In this document: in pieces, positions 22,468-33,559 of the stretch
Position numbering within the stretch: the stretch's first letter is position 1
Layout of the letters: each line of letters opens with the position of its first letter
NCBI GenBank assembly: GCA_009733575.1
Contig: ML769438.1
Location: forward strand, 124,001 to 188,000
Length of the DNA: 64,000 nucleotides
Direction: 5' to 3'
Source of the DNA: Gymnopus androsaceus JB14
Taxonomy: Eukaryota; Basidiomycota; Agaricomycetes; Agaricales; Omphalotaceae
The notes under the pieces: model-generated
Told to the model about the DNA's origin: nothing
Database searches by the model: none
What the model saw: only the letters and a program-made list of their open reading frames with translations
Translations under genes and position numbers: made by a program

Positions 22468-23215
22468 AGTGAACTGCATGGGACTCGTTAGGTCAGGATA
22501 CCGACGACCTTGTTTATGTGTATTTATTATCAATACATATTCTGTCGATCATTCACTTACACCTGATTGCGAAATCGGAGAGCAGTTTTCGAAAAATGCT
22601 CCTCGGTGATGGTATTTATGAGCAAACAACGATTCAATACCAGTGCTCCACTCCTTGAGGTTGCGCGGACGTCATTGGCAGCGAACAAGAATCCTGAACA
22701 GCGCAAAATCGAAAACGCTCTCCGATTTCGCAATCAGCTGTATAAATCTCAATTGGGCCGAGTTGCCAGCGGGTCCAGAAAGACAAAAATAAACAAGGTC
22801 GCTGGAATTAACGATTCCAATGCAGTTCACTGTACATTCCATTGGTCTCAATGTATTCCCTTGACGACCGTTCAGCTATCAGCCAAACCTTCGTGCTTGC
22901 CGTCAAGCTCCTGAATCTTTAGTTCAACCACGACATATCAGAACTTTATAAATAACTGTATTGTCGCCGTTGTGTTGAAGCAAAGAGTTGAACGGCTGCA
23001 ATACAGCGCCAATAAATGTATGTATTAGTGGTCCGTCAACTCGGATACAGTAAACTGCATTGGAATCGTTTGTCTATTTTTGTCTATCTGGACCCGCTGG
23101 CAACGCGGCTCAATTGAAATTTATATGATCGACAGAATATGAATTTATAATAAACACACATAAACAAGGTCGTCGGAATCCTGACCTAACGTTTCCAATG
23201 CAGTTCACTGGTCCC
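22468..23215. mobile_element. inverted-repeat element upstream of the oxidoreductase gene
   Basis: The left arm has two blocks. CAGTGAACTGCATGGGACTC to ATTCTGTCGATCATT (22,468-22,555) is inverted at 23,128-23,215. CTCAATTGGGCCGAGTTGCC through CCAATGCAGTTCACTG (about 22,748-22,833) is inverted at about 23,047-23,120. About 190 bp of extra sequence separates the two blocks on the left but not on the right. No transposase is present. Its right edge lies about 160 bp before the oxidoreductase start codon, so it may supply part of that promoter. Confidence 0.7.
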
Positions 23216-23374
23216 GCTATTTTTTTTTCACAGAATCAGTTCCTGTGGCTCTAAGTATCATTTGTTTCATTACTTCAACCGTGACACATCAGAACGGCGG
23301 GTTGTTTTAGCTGTTTACTTAAGAGTAGTAAGCTCCAAGTTGAAGGCGTACCTGAACTCTTCTTCCCCAGTTCT

Positions 23375-25137
23375 ATGTTGTCCCGGGCGCTCAAACTACT
23401 GTTACTGCTGACTGCAGCCTACCTCTGTGTATTCGCTCAAGAGCATCCGGAGCCTAGTGAAGTGCGACCAAGCATCGGGACTAGCTGTGTGAGTTATGAA
23501 CAATCACTGTTACATTTTTATTTGCTGATGCTTTTAGATCAAAGTGCCATGCTCTCAGTGCTATGATGCCATCGATGGTCTTTTCAAACGGAACTCCCGA
23601 ATACGATGCTCGTCACATGACATATTACTCGCTTCAACAGCAGGAGCTGTTTCCTACATGCACAGTCATGCCTACATCTGCCGTCAATGTTTCCCTGATT
23701 GTGAAATTCGCCAATGCTAACCAATGTCCCTTTGCCGTTGCTTCTGGGGGCCATATGTCGTGGGCGGGATCTTCCAACATCGAGGGAGGATTCGTGATTG
23801 ATATGAGGAGCTTGAACCAGATTGATATCTCAGTCCAGGACCAAACGGTTATGCTGGGGCCTGGTTCGCCCTGGACAAATGTGTATAATGCCATGACCCC
23901 ATTCAACGTGACAACGACTGGTGCTAGAATTAACACTGTCGGTGTTGCTGGTTTCCTTTTGGGTGGTAGGACTGTATTCACTTGGTTTGCCTTTGTTCTA
24001 ATCACCAAAGTACAGGAGGTATAGCCTTTGCATCTGTTACCAAAGGTTTCGGGGCGGATAACGTGTTCAACTATGAAGTTGTCCTTGCGAACGGAAGTAT
24101 AGTTGAAGCAAACAAGGATATGAACTCGGATTTGTTCTGGTCGCTGAAGTTTGCTGGCTCCAACTATGGTATCGTGACCCGGTTTGACATGAACACTTAT
24201 CCTTCTGCTGCTATATGGGGAGCAGTGATTTCCTATCCGTATACCAACCAAAGCACATCAGACCTCCTCACAGACTACGCAAACTACGGACATGATGACA
24301 GTAACACGCATATATTCAAAGCCATCTCTTTTGTTCATAGCAATGGGACGGACACGGCTTCTATCGTGGAAGTCAATCTCAACCCAATTCCTCTTGCCAA
24401 CGTGACGTCTGTTCCGGCTCTTGTGAGCTTTGAGCTGACGGGCCCCACACATGATGTTATATCCGAAGTGATTGCTAATGCGCTCGCGTCTACTGCTCGG
24501 ACGGAATGGTACACAATAACAACGGAAATAGACTCGGATCTTTTCACGGATATTTATGAGGGTGGGCTCAAGATCTTCGAGCCCTTGGAAGACCGGGAAG
24601 GCTTTACACTTGCTACCGGCATACAATCGTTCCAGAAAAGCTTCATTGAGGGAGCAGCTGGGACACCGGTCTACAATGCCTTGAAGCAGCCAAATGCTGA
24701 TCTTGTCTGTGAGTTGCTCTTTACCTTTTTTTGCTTTCTCCGTCCAAGTTCATTTGATCCCTTGACTTTTTTTGATCCTCAATGCTCACAAGCAACTAGG
24801 TATTCTTCTAATGGCTACTTGGACAAATCCTGCGGATGATGTAGCCATGAAAGCAGCCGTCCTCCAATTTGGCGCCTGGGCCGAAGCCGAGGCTTTGAAT
24901 CGTGGTCTGCTAGCCAGCTACATCTACCTGAACTACGCAAACGAACAACAGCTTATATATGAGCGCTCAGTCACACCCAATGACTTGAACACAATGCGGA
25001 AAATCCAAAAGAAGTATGATCCGTCGGGGGTTTTTACGCAGTTGTGGAGGGGTGGGTATAAGATACCGCAGGAGGGTTATACGGGCCCAGAAACGGGTCC
25101 TGGATTTGCAGAAGTACAGAATTCCAGTGGATTGTAA
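23375..25137 (+). CDS. secreted FAD-linked oxidoreductase (PCMH-type, berberine-bridge-like)
   Basis: The gene joins exons 23,375-23,488, 23,545-23,965, 24,016-24,708 and 24,800-25,137 with GT..AG introns of 56, 50 and 91 bases. It gives an uninterrupted 521-residue protein. Residues 1-21 are a signal peptide (LLLLLTAAYLCVFA). Residues 106-108 are GGH, inside VASGGHMSWAG; the His is the usual covalent FAD anchor in the family. GVAGFLLGGGIAF follows at about 170-183, then DNVFNYEVVLANGS and GSNYGIVTRFDM, the rest of the FAD-binding fold. The C-terminal part (LLMATWTNPADD, then KYDPSGVF) is the substrate-side region. The splice at CC (residues 38-39) restores the CC motif typical of these proteins. 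Such enzymes oxidise alcohols, sugars or secondary metabolites using O2. The substrate cannot be read from sequence. There is no biosynthetic cluster around it. The start is the first ATG before the signal peptide, preceded by a CT-rich leader. Confidence 0.92.
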
Positions 25138-25568
25138 ACAAGATACTTATGTACCTGGCACTTATCCAGCATTCAAGCTAGATCGAGAAACTGAGCCCTG
25201 TCTGGAACCCAGTTCTGACCTGTTTCAATGTTTTGCATATTGAAATGTAAACTTTGCTTGGAAATTGGAATAGAAAATGGCAGCAGTGCAGTAGTGGTAG
25301 AGACTCCGCAGATTACCACAGACTGGTCAATTGAACAGGGGAGTTGGAGAGCTTCAGATAAGACGGTAAGTAGCCCATTTCTGGCATTGCCGCACTCTCT
25401 GGCAGTAAACGAGCCCAAAAGCCTTGAAGGTATTTAAGTTTACTGGAAATAAGTATAAAAGGGCTTCAGTTTTCGGGGGATCCAACAAGGTTCACAAGAA
25501 GGCTGGTATATTGGGTGGTGGTAGAAAGTAGGGAAGGTGTACTCTGTATCTACGCAGACTCCTGTATG
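25138..25568. other. 3' flank of oxidoreductase; no gene
   Basis: Only short frames. A TATAAAAG word at about 25,454 resembles a core promoter, but no open frame follows; the next feature is a MITE. Confidence 0.4.
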
Positions 25569-25570
25569 TA

Positions 25571-25840
25571 CTGTACCATTTTAAGTTCAGTAATGCATAA
25601 CGCGGGGTGCTGAACTGGTGTAATTTCCATCTTTGTAATGTGTAACATTAGCCTCCGAACTCAATTTTTCGGCGCTTATAGGCCAAATTTGGCGGCCGGC
25701 TATGCCGGCCACTATAAATATGAACTCAACTGAACTAAATTTGCAAATGTAATGCTGCCTGATGGTGGCTGAACTATGAACTGAATAGGTCCAAGGCGTA
25801 ACGCGTAACATCTAGTGAACTTAAATTTGAAACTATACAG
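25571..25840. mobile_element. Tc1/mariner-like MITE, copy C (270 bp), TA insertion
   Basis: Starts CTGTACCATTTTAAGTTCAG, ends AAATTTGAAACTATACAG, with TA on each side (25,569-25,570 and 25,841-25,842). Interior shared with the copies at 13,982 and 14,892, including GGCGCTTATAGGCC and GCCGGCCACTATAAATATGA. Confidence 0.88.
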
Positions 25841-25919
25841 TATATGTGATCGCAGGATAAATAATAAGTAACCAAGTCATGAAATGGGATCAAATGTCTA
25901 TGACTAAGTGAGTATATGT

Positions 25920-26435
25920 CAAGGGGGTTCAAAGAATTTAGCACCTGGCCAGGCCTAGGTTAATTAGTCCAGCCCCTGCAGCCCAAAAAAAAAATCTTTG
26001 ACACCCTAAAGATTGACCTATTTTGACCACTTTTGGCAGCCTGAAACTTCAAAATGTATATATCTTACACTACCTGTAAGTAAATAGCATCCATTGTATA
26101 AATTACAGCCTTCCTACACCTCCTGGCTCCCATGTACTTACTTGCTCGCTTTGGCTGGTCAAAGCAGGACATATGAGAAGTATCACTGTATTAGTGTTTC
26201 AGAAGGAAAGATGAGATTTGTTATGGCTTATGGATGCTAAAAAAAAGCTCAAAGTGAAGGTACAGTGTCCAAACAGTGTCTTCTGACTCTGTAGAGAGCA
26301 ATTTATGATGAAATTTTATCTTGATATACCATATATGGGTGTGGGAATGCTTACATAGTTAGTTAGTCCGCCGGCCAGGCTCAAGAACAAAAAAATCAAT
26401 GTCTGGTCATTTTTTAAAAATTTTACACCCCCTTG
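25920..26435. mobile_element. small relative of the 12-14.5 kb inverted-repeat element
   Basis: The left end AAGGGGGTTCAAAGAATTTA and the right end TTTTACACCCCCTTG are inverted. Both sides contain the GGCC..GGACTAACTAA-type block (TTAATTAGTCC; AGTTAGTTAGTCCGCCGGCC). The right side also has ACCATATATGGGTGTGGGAATGC, as in the larger element's arms. It is non-coding. Confidence 0.55.
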
Positions 26436-27289
26436 GTAGTAGTCAAGTCCAAAGGACTTGTTGAGACTCATATGTGTACAGATGTGTATGAAGGCGCGAC
26501 AGTGTAATTGACATTTTTTTCATGGCTAAGTCCTAACCATCAGCAAGTTCCGGAAGTCATGATGCATATGACATGTATGATTGTATAATCGGCGGCCCCA
26601 TCATGGCCTGATCATGCATCAATCATACAGATCTGGTACCTGGCGCATCACCTTGCTTGTCAAGGTCTTTCATTTACCATAATTCAGCTGATGGAACTAA
26701 GATCACAAATAAGTACAAATAACATTTCCATTGGAACACAAGCACTTATGTTCCGGTGCTTATTGACATATTACTAGTACTACTTACTTCCTGTTGAAAG
26801 GATCTGACGCTTACAATAGTGACATCATTGATCGACTCAACATGAGTCTTTCATCCCGTTAAATACTCCTTGAAACACCTTTGTAGCTGCGCTACATAAG
26901 GCAACAGCACTGTCTTTGTATTTGCTCAATAAGCATACTAGATCGCTGTAATTATGCCATTCGACTAGTTCTATAAATATGATACATACGCTTATGAAGC
27001 ATATGAACTGTTCAATACAATAGTAGTCGAACGTAGTCATAATTACTCGATCTTACATCGTACTTACATGCTGTTGAACCAGTATGATTGTACCCTATGC
27101 CCTAAGCCACCTTACTATGATACTGTATAGTTGTAGTCGTACTTAGTATAAATACTGTAGGTACTTACTTGTACTCCTAAGCACACTCAGTTGTACTACT
27201 ACTTGTCTATACAAGAACTCTTCGCTCTCCAACTAGTCCTCCAGACCAGTCTACAGTACAGGTGAGTATTGCATCTCACCATTTGTTGA
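26436..27289. other. no gene; LTR-like texture
   Basis: Contains TATAAATA words at about 26,971 and 27,148 and CT/AC-rich leader-like sequence up to 27,260. That would suit an LTR or promoter, but no second copy or target duplication is visible. Confidence 0.35.
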
Positions 27290-27640
27290 TCATATGTCTG
27301 CTTCAACACTTCCTTGGTTTGCATCTCCTTCTACCAACATTTTGTTTTCATCCAACCTATCTCCCTCCTCAAGTAATTCTGACAAATGCCCCTGTAAAAA
27401 TAGCTTTTCATCAAACATTTGTAACAACCAAAACTGAATTGCCTTTTGACCCAAGCCACGGGACAGTGCAACATAGATATTAAATAGATCTAGTGATCCC
27501 CCAGGTGGACTTGCAGTATCCAAAATCACTGGGACAAGGGTTTGTCCTTGTGACCTATAGTCAGTAAACACTTCAGGCTGCCCCAATTTATATCTTCTTA
27601 GATAGTCCAAAGTGTAACAATCCAGTATCTAATATGATCA
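27290..27640 (-). pseudogene. Helitron/Pif1-like helicase, C-terminal fragment
   Basis: The minus strand reads LGQPEVFTDYRSQGQTLVPV, then LDTASPPGG and NIYVALSRG followed by FDEKLFLQGH. The FTDYRSQGQT and YVALSRS motifs belong to the C-terminal helicase motifs of Pif1/Helitron helicases. The upstream helicase motifs and the Rep nuclease are missing here, so this is a 3' fragment. A second fragment covering motifs just upstream of this part lies at 32,050-32,640, also minus. Confidence 0.75.
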
Positions 27641-27669
27641 AAATTGATGACTACCAAACTAACTTATGA

Positions 27670-28236
27670 TTCAAACTCCGCTAACTTATTGCTAACTTAT
27701 CAATTGATAAGTTAACTTAAGTTAACTTGTCACGACAATCTCACTTATTCTACTTATTCTAACTTATTCTAACTTATCTTACTTATAGTGTACAAAGAGC
27801 CAGGGATTGGTGTAATAAGCATATTAGAAGGTTCATAGGACTTGATACACTCTACCCAACACTGTCGCTACCTTATTAACAGTGTATAACCACTGTTCTA
27901 ACAATTCCACCCCTGTCCTGGACACTTTTAGAGGTTATGGAGTCTCTATTTAATGTGAATCATGCTCCTACAGTTTATATTGGGTCATCCAAGGAAAATT
28001 TCGCAATTGGTACCAGCAGTATGCTGCTCATTGTCATCCTATCCCGACTCAAGTGTTACTGATAAATTGTGCATATATGCATGTTGTATTATCTGAACCA
28101 ATGCAAGTAAGCTATAGAATGTATGGAACATTGATAGCGCCCATATTCATGCCCCACAAGTAGCACAAATGGTATTTTTAATATTGTTAAAAATGTAAAT
28201 TTAACGGCAGATCTCGGCAAGTTAGCGGAGTTTGAA
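27670..28236. mobile_element. 567-bp MITE with perfect 18-bp inverted ends
   Basis: TTCAAACTCCGCTAACTT at 27,670-27,687 is exactly inverted at 28,219-28,236. The interior has many AACTTAT/ATAAGTT words (27,690-27,790), some palindromic such as TTATCAATTGATAA. No coding capacity. Confidence 0.7.
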
Positions 28237-28728
28237 ATTTTGACAAGCTAACTTATCGTAACTTATTGCGAGATAATTTGAGCTTTTGAAAGGTTTGAAA
28301 CTATATTCAGGCTAACTAAGCATCTATAAGCCCTAGGGATCTGCACCGTACCGTATAGGTAGATTACGGGTCGTTCCCATCTTGTATCTGTACCGTAAAT
28401 TTTTTTTGGAAGAGCTTACGGTATGGTACTGTTATTTTACGGTATACGGACGGGTAATACGGCCGTAAAGAATCACATATTACTCGAAAAAAGCTCTATG
28501 CATCTAAGGTAGCCTTTAAAGCATCTTCGAGCACTTTGCGCTTGAGTCTGAGTAGGTGTTTATACAACGTCAGCACCTAAATTGTCTCCGGTTTCAAACA
28601 AACACACGCTGGGCTGGGTCCAAATTTTAGCGGTTGCAAAAGACAATGCGAAACGGCCTGTAATCAATTAGATTTGGCGCCAGATTTAGTCCATTTGATA
28701 AACCATATTTGGCTAATCCAAAACTTCA

Positions 28729-28898
28729 TGCGAAAGCCATTCTTTTGCCCCAGAAAAATACAAGGCAAGCTAATGTCTTTTGCAGCTGTAAAATAGTAGT
28801 CATGGTGATTTGTATTAGTTGCTAGGCCTACCATTTTGCAGCTGCGAAAGATATTAGCTTGCCTTGTATTTTTCTGGGGCAAAAGAATGGCTTTCGCA
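28729..28898. repeat. near-perfect hairpin, 66-bp arms
   Basis: Arm 28,729-28,794 is the reverse complement of 28,833-28,898 except for three positions, with a 38-base loop. All three differences are transitions. Landmarks are TGCGAAAGCCATTCTTTTGC and CAAGGCAAGCTAAT. A transcript would fold into a long stable hairpin. No gene is adjacent. The rest of 28,237-29,532 contains a TACGG/CCGTA-rich patch (28,340-28,470) and no gene. Confidence 0.88.
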
Positions 28899-29532
28899 TT
28901 GAAAAGATTGTCTTTCGCATCAAGTTCTTAGCATTGGAATAGGTGTAGATATTGTGTAGAAAACAGGTTATGCAATAGTGAGGTATAGTCATATGTCAAT
29001 AGTGGGAACAGAGAAAAGATAACTGAATGGTTTTCTGGTATTTGGGAGTTTCATGCCATTGGAATTCATGGTGATAAGCCAAGAGTTCCCAAGTATATGC
29101 ATTATACTGGGTGCTGTAGGGACAGGAAAGGAGTCATTGGAGTGAGTGTAAGAGCCCAGGGATATTGTTGAAGGGGAGGTAGCATCCAACTGCCCTCACA
29201 GTGACATTTGGATGGATAAACGGATAAGTACTTAATTACATCAAGTCTATGCTATATACTGAGGTCGGTGACAGATAAGGTACTCTATCTAGGCTCTAAC
29301 TGCTCTACATATCAGTGAAATAGATAGCAGTGGATCTGTGCACGGACACATTGCACCTCTGTTGGTACTTCCAACACAATCTCCAAGAAGAGCTATGCTG
29401 AGGATTAGTAAATGTACATGGAGTCTAACTATGCATTGAGGCTGAATAAGAATTACAACAGATGCTACATAGCGACACCTCCTAACACACTGCAGTAAAT
29501 GATAATATATTCCGCTGAGACTGCTAATTGGG

Positions 29533-30057
29533 GCTTACCACCGTGACCGTGTCTGCACAATTCACAGTCACCGTAGCACCGTGATGGTACCCATGCCTCT
29601 ACCTCAATGGAAAACATGGTATGGTGTATGGACCATCTAGGACTGTGCCATGAGATGGTAAGATGACCATGTGCATGGTCGGTCAGACTAAGATTGGCAT
29701 GGTGCATGCTTGTTTACATCCATCCACCTCATCTTGTCGTCTACCATCATTTTATATATACTTATTACATGTATCCAAACCATTGCATCGAATCAATAGC
29801 TTCGACATTACTCTTCCCAGTTATGAGGTTCAATTGGGATTTAATGGCGTATTTCTGATGTATCGGTGCCCACTGAATGTACTCTGTACAAATAACTCTT
29901 AATGAAGTGTAACCATCCCACCGTCTATGGTACGGTCAATGAGGGGTCCTATTCCATCTCCATTAATGACGATGTGGAAACCTGGTACAGTCATAGTCCT
30001 ACCATCTAATAACATGACTGTGTTTGGATGGTCATGACCATAGGTACGGTGGTAAGC
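29533..30057. mobile_element. 525-bp inverted-repeat element
   Basis: The left end GCTTACCACCGTGACCG mirrors the right end GGTACGGTGGTAAGC. Inside are many inverted ACCAT/ATGGT words (for example GACCATGTGCATGGTC at 29,665). There is no convincing target duplication and no coding capacity. Confidence 0.55.
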
Positions 30058-30593
30058 ACTAAAGCTAATTTCAAACATGACTTGTAGCTCACAAGCTTAG
30101 ATGGGAACACTTTAATGCTTCATTCAATGCTCAAGGGATGGTTTCAAATACAATAAATGTTGTAAGTGAAATGGTAAAGGTTCGGTAACTGCTTGTGATG
30201 GGCATACCACCATTCCAAACAATCCGTCGACAAAGTAATGTGACTAATGGTAATGCAACATCCATTGATGAGGAGCACATGTTAATGCATAACCATGTAA
30301 GTCATACATAACTGAAGGCTAATAACAGCGAGCAGCGGGACAGGTCACAGTGTAAAGAATGTTTGATTTATGAAGTCAATGTTAAATATGCCGTAATGGA
30401 TTCGCCAAGTAAATTGATGTTCACTAAGTAAAGTTCGTAAGTGTGGGAAAAAATAAGTTAACTTGATTGAATTGAAATAAGTTAAATAAGTTAGCGAAGT
30501 AAGTTACTTTGCTCTCACTCATCAAAATCCACAGGAAATCCAGGGGCCCCGCCTGGAATCCATATGCCCCACCCGGATTCCATGCATGTTGCA

Positions 30594-30820
30594 TGGATTC
30601 CATGCACTAGTAAATATAGTAGTGTATGGATTCCATGCACTAGTAAATATAGTAGTGTATGGATGTCGCATGGAACCCATGCACTAGTAAATATAGTAGT
30701 GTATGGATGTCGCATGGAATCCATGCACTAGTAAATAAAGTAGTGTATGGATTCCATGCACTAGTAAATAAAGTAATGTATGGATTCCATGCACTAGTAA
30801 ATACAGTAGTGTATGGATTG
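30594..30820. repeat. minisatellite, 33-bp unit (with 44-bp variants)
   Basis: Units read ATGGATTCCATGCACTAGTA then AATATAGTAGTGT. Two longer units replace the start with ATGGATGTCGCATGGAA. Because 33 is divisible by 3, both strands show periodic peptides that are probably not translated. Related inverted units reappear at 31,800-31,900. Confidence 0.85.
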
Positions 30821-30837
30821 TGTGCACGTTGCATTAG

Positions 30838-31125
30838 TACCAGTTCAACCATTAGATTAGTTACTAGTCCGAGTTGTCAGTACTAGTACCACCATTAGGT
30901 TAGTTACTAGTATGACTTATTGGTACTAGTACAACCATTAGATTAGTTACTAGTCCGAGTTGTCAGTACTAGTACCACCATTAGGTTAGTTACTAGTATG
31001 ACTTATTGGTACTAGTACAACCATTAGATTAGTTACTAGTCTGAGTTATCAGTACTAGTACCACCATTAGGTTAGTTACTATCACGAGTTATTGGTACCA
31101 GTACAACCATTAGCTTACTTACTAG
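30838..31125. repeat. tandem array, 43-bp monomers in alternating pairs
   Basis: Monomers share ACCATTAG(A/G)TTAGTTACTAG and end TACTAGTAC. Two variants alternate (TCCGAGTTGTCAG and TATGACTTATTGG), giving an 86-bp higher-order unit repeated about three times. It directly follows the 33-bp minisatellite. Confidence 0.85.
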
Positions 31126-31539
31126 TATGACCTTAAGCACTGTTGCCCACCCTCCCAATGCTTATGGGTGCTTATTTATCCAAAAAATGTCAGAAATCAG
31201 GCTTGATAAATCCTTAAAAAATCATCAAAGATCATCAAAATATTTCGGCATTATTGTTCCGCCCCCCCGGTGCATATGGGCACATATGGGCACTCATTTT
31301 ACCACAGAACATCAGGAATTGAGCTTGATAAATTCTGGAAAAATCATGAAAATAGTGGAAATATTTGGGCATTGTTATCCCACCCACCAGCATTTTGGGT
31401 GTGTATTTTCCTGCCAAATAACAGGAATTGAGCTTGATGAATCTCGGAAAAATCATAAAAAATCATGAAAATATTTAGGGATTGTTTTCCCACCTCCCAC
31501 TGATTATGGCACCTCATGCCCGAATAAGGTTGTGTAACA

Positions 31540-31769
31540 CATGTGACACTGTCACACTACATATATGGTATACCTTAACTGTAACTCTCCTTCTGGAATT
31601 CATCCTCATTGCAATCAAAAGTTTAATTTGTAGTTTGTGTGACAGTGTCACATGCAGGCTGATGGGATCAGCAGAGGTAGGTTGCTGGGTGTAGATGAGA
31701 AATTCATCACTGTAACTATCAATCACTATTTCACAAATTTCAATTTGTACTGTGTGACAGTGTTACATG
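31540..31769. repeat. three copies of an 18-bp motif, GTGTGACAGTGTCACATG
   Basis: The motif is on the minus strand at 31,540-31,557 and on the plus strand at 31,637-31,654 (identical) and 31,752-31,769 (one change). Each contains the near-palindrome TGACAGTGTCA. Subterminal placement near the right end of the element suggests protein-binding sites, for example for a transposase; this is inference. Confidence 0.65.
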
Positions 31770-32049
31770 ACTATTAATATACTTCACATGCACTACTATG
31801 TTTACTTGTACATGGATCCATACTATATTTACTAGTGCATGGAATCATACACTACTATAGCGACAGTGCATGGAATCCATACGCTACTATATTTACTAGT
31901 GCATGGAATCCAGGTGGGGTGTATGGATTCAGGTGGGCGTATGGATTCCAGGTGGGGCGTATGGATTCCAGGTGGGGCCCCTGGATTTCCTGTGGATTTT
32001 GATCATATTAGATACTGGATTGTTACACTCTGGACTATCTAACTAATTA

Positions 32050-32640
32050 CTTTTCCTGGTAGACTGGAATGCAGTAAATGCATGTGCAAGTGTCAACGGA
32101 AACTGCTTTTGTTTCACAGTATGTGACACAGGAGGTTCTTTGTGTTGTTTTACCATGATTCTCATGGTTTGAACTCCGAGGCTGGATTGGAATAACTCCC
32201 TTTTCTAGCCCTGAAAGCTGTATGACTTGTATTTGGTCCATCTTTAAAAGGATGTAGAGAGGAAGATACTTCAGTTGCACCACCATCTCATTTTCAGGTA
32301 TACATATTGGGAGGCTCTTCTGGATGAAGAATGATGTCTTCAATAGTACCAGTGTGCTCCATTTACTGGGTCAAGGTCTGTTTCAATGTTTTGAACCACC
32401 ATAACCTTTGCTCTGATTGCAATGGACAGTGTTTCCAGAAGATCCTGCTTAGTATTATGCCTTTTCTCTTTTGTTATTCTCTGACTTCCACGCAGTGCCA
32501 TTCCATATTGTTCTGGAAGGGTGAGTGGTTGATCCTTTATCTGATCTTCAGCTGGACAGATGAATATTTGCTGTCCCTACATGCAACAGTGTTTCCATGA
32601 TGCTGCTTCATTGCATTGCACCTTTTAGCTCTGGCCACAT
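32050..32640 (-). pseudogene. Helitron helicase, internal fragment
   Basis: The minus strand gives KVMVVQNIETDLDPVNGA (about 32,411-32,355), then IEDIILHPEEPP, and in shifted frames QVIQLSGLEKGVIPIQPRSS and FPLTLAHAFT. Helitron helicases have the same order: MKVMVxxNIETDLDVANGARG, a valine-rich linker, LxxGVIPIxP, then LPLTPAYAFTDYRSQGQT. Several frame changes and stops make it a pseudogene. The piece that would follow lies at 27,290-27,640, separated by about 4.4 kb of later insertions. Confidence 0.72.
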
Positions 32641-33559
32641 ACACCCTTGTAAACAGCCGATTCTGTCAGCAACTAGTTCCTCACAACATGAGGTACCAGG
32701 TGTCGCGACTTCCGACTTAGGCAAAGACAAGAACAATGAGGAAAAGAGAAGATGATATTGAGGACTAGAAGGTATTGACGAGATTGAAGCTAAGGACTAT
32801 CATGCTGAAAGTGCAAAAAAATATGCTTGAACGAAATACTTCTTGATTCATAAAAAATTGCTCAAGAGTGAAAAACTGAAAGAAATTTGATTCTTCAGTT
32901 AACCAATTTAGTTTACTGATGATGTACATATCAATGGAGTGTTTGGTTAAAATGAAAAAAAGGCTGAATCAAAAACTTTCACAGTGCCTGAAATGGAGAT
33001 TGATACACTATATATCACATGGCAAATCGCGAAAAGTGAAATATTTAGTATCAGTATGTCTGAAAAATGGCCTGAAAAGCAATAAATCAAGCAAGACTGA
33101 AAGATACCCTGAAAGAAGGGTTTTCAGGCAAGATTTTGGACAAGATGAAATGTTGAATGAATGAATATATATCAGCAAAGGTGAAAAGTTGCCACTGTGT
33201 CTCGGGCCTGACACAGGAGCGTGATGCAGACACATTGTCACATCAGAAGTTTGTGGACTTGAAAAATCATTGAAACTAGAACAGATTCTTGAACTGGATT
33301 GTAGGGACGGATAGAGGTTAACAGCTATAAAGAGTGCTCAATTTTTGCGATGCAAATTTTGATGTAGCCACTCACCGACAGCCAAATTATAAACAATTCC
33401 CAAGTGGTTTTGAGTGATTGACGTGTGGCGAGTAGCTGGAGTTTCAACGTGGTCAATGTTGATACTTTTCTCTGATACTGCACTTGCAGTTAAATTTTAG
33501 CATGTGATTCACAGATGGATGCGTGTAATGTACCTCCTGCAAGCCGTTGTCCATGAACC
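32641..33559. other. no recognisable gene
   Basis: Short frames only (81 residues at 32,919-33,164). No domain or repeat recognised. Confidence 0.4.

Larger units (their letters stand above)
30521..32003. mobile_element. 1.48-kb element with inverted ends and internal minisatellites
   Basis: The left end ATCAAAATCCACAGGAAATCC with GGGGCCCC and CCTGGAATCCATA recurs inverted at the right end (GGAATCCAGGTGGGGCCCC, GGATTTCCTGTGGATTTTGAT). Inside are a 33-bp minisatellite, a 43-bp tandem array, three related blocks at 31,140-31,500 and three 18-bp GTGTGACAGTGTCACATG motifs. No transposase is recognisable. Confidence 0.7.

Noticed and set aside
23634..24251. 205-residue open frame on the minus strand
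   Set aside because: It lies antisense to the FAD oxidoreductase exons and has no motifs; a shadow frame.
26440..27260. Candidate solo LTR (TGTTGAGACTC start, TATAAATA box, CT-rich leader)
   Set aside because: No matching 5-bp flanks and no second copy in the window.
30515..30852. Periodic peptide open frames over the 33-bp minisatellite
   Set aside because: Unit length divisible by three makes open frames automatic on several frames; no gene structure around them.
30594..31125. CRISPR-like array
   Set aside because: Units are contiguous tandem repeats without unique spacers, in a eukaryotic context with no cas genes.
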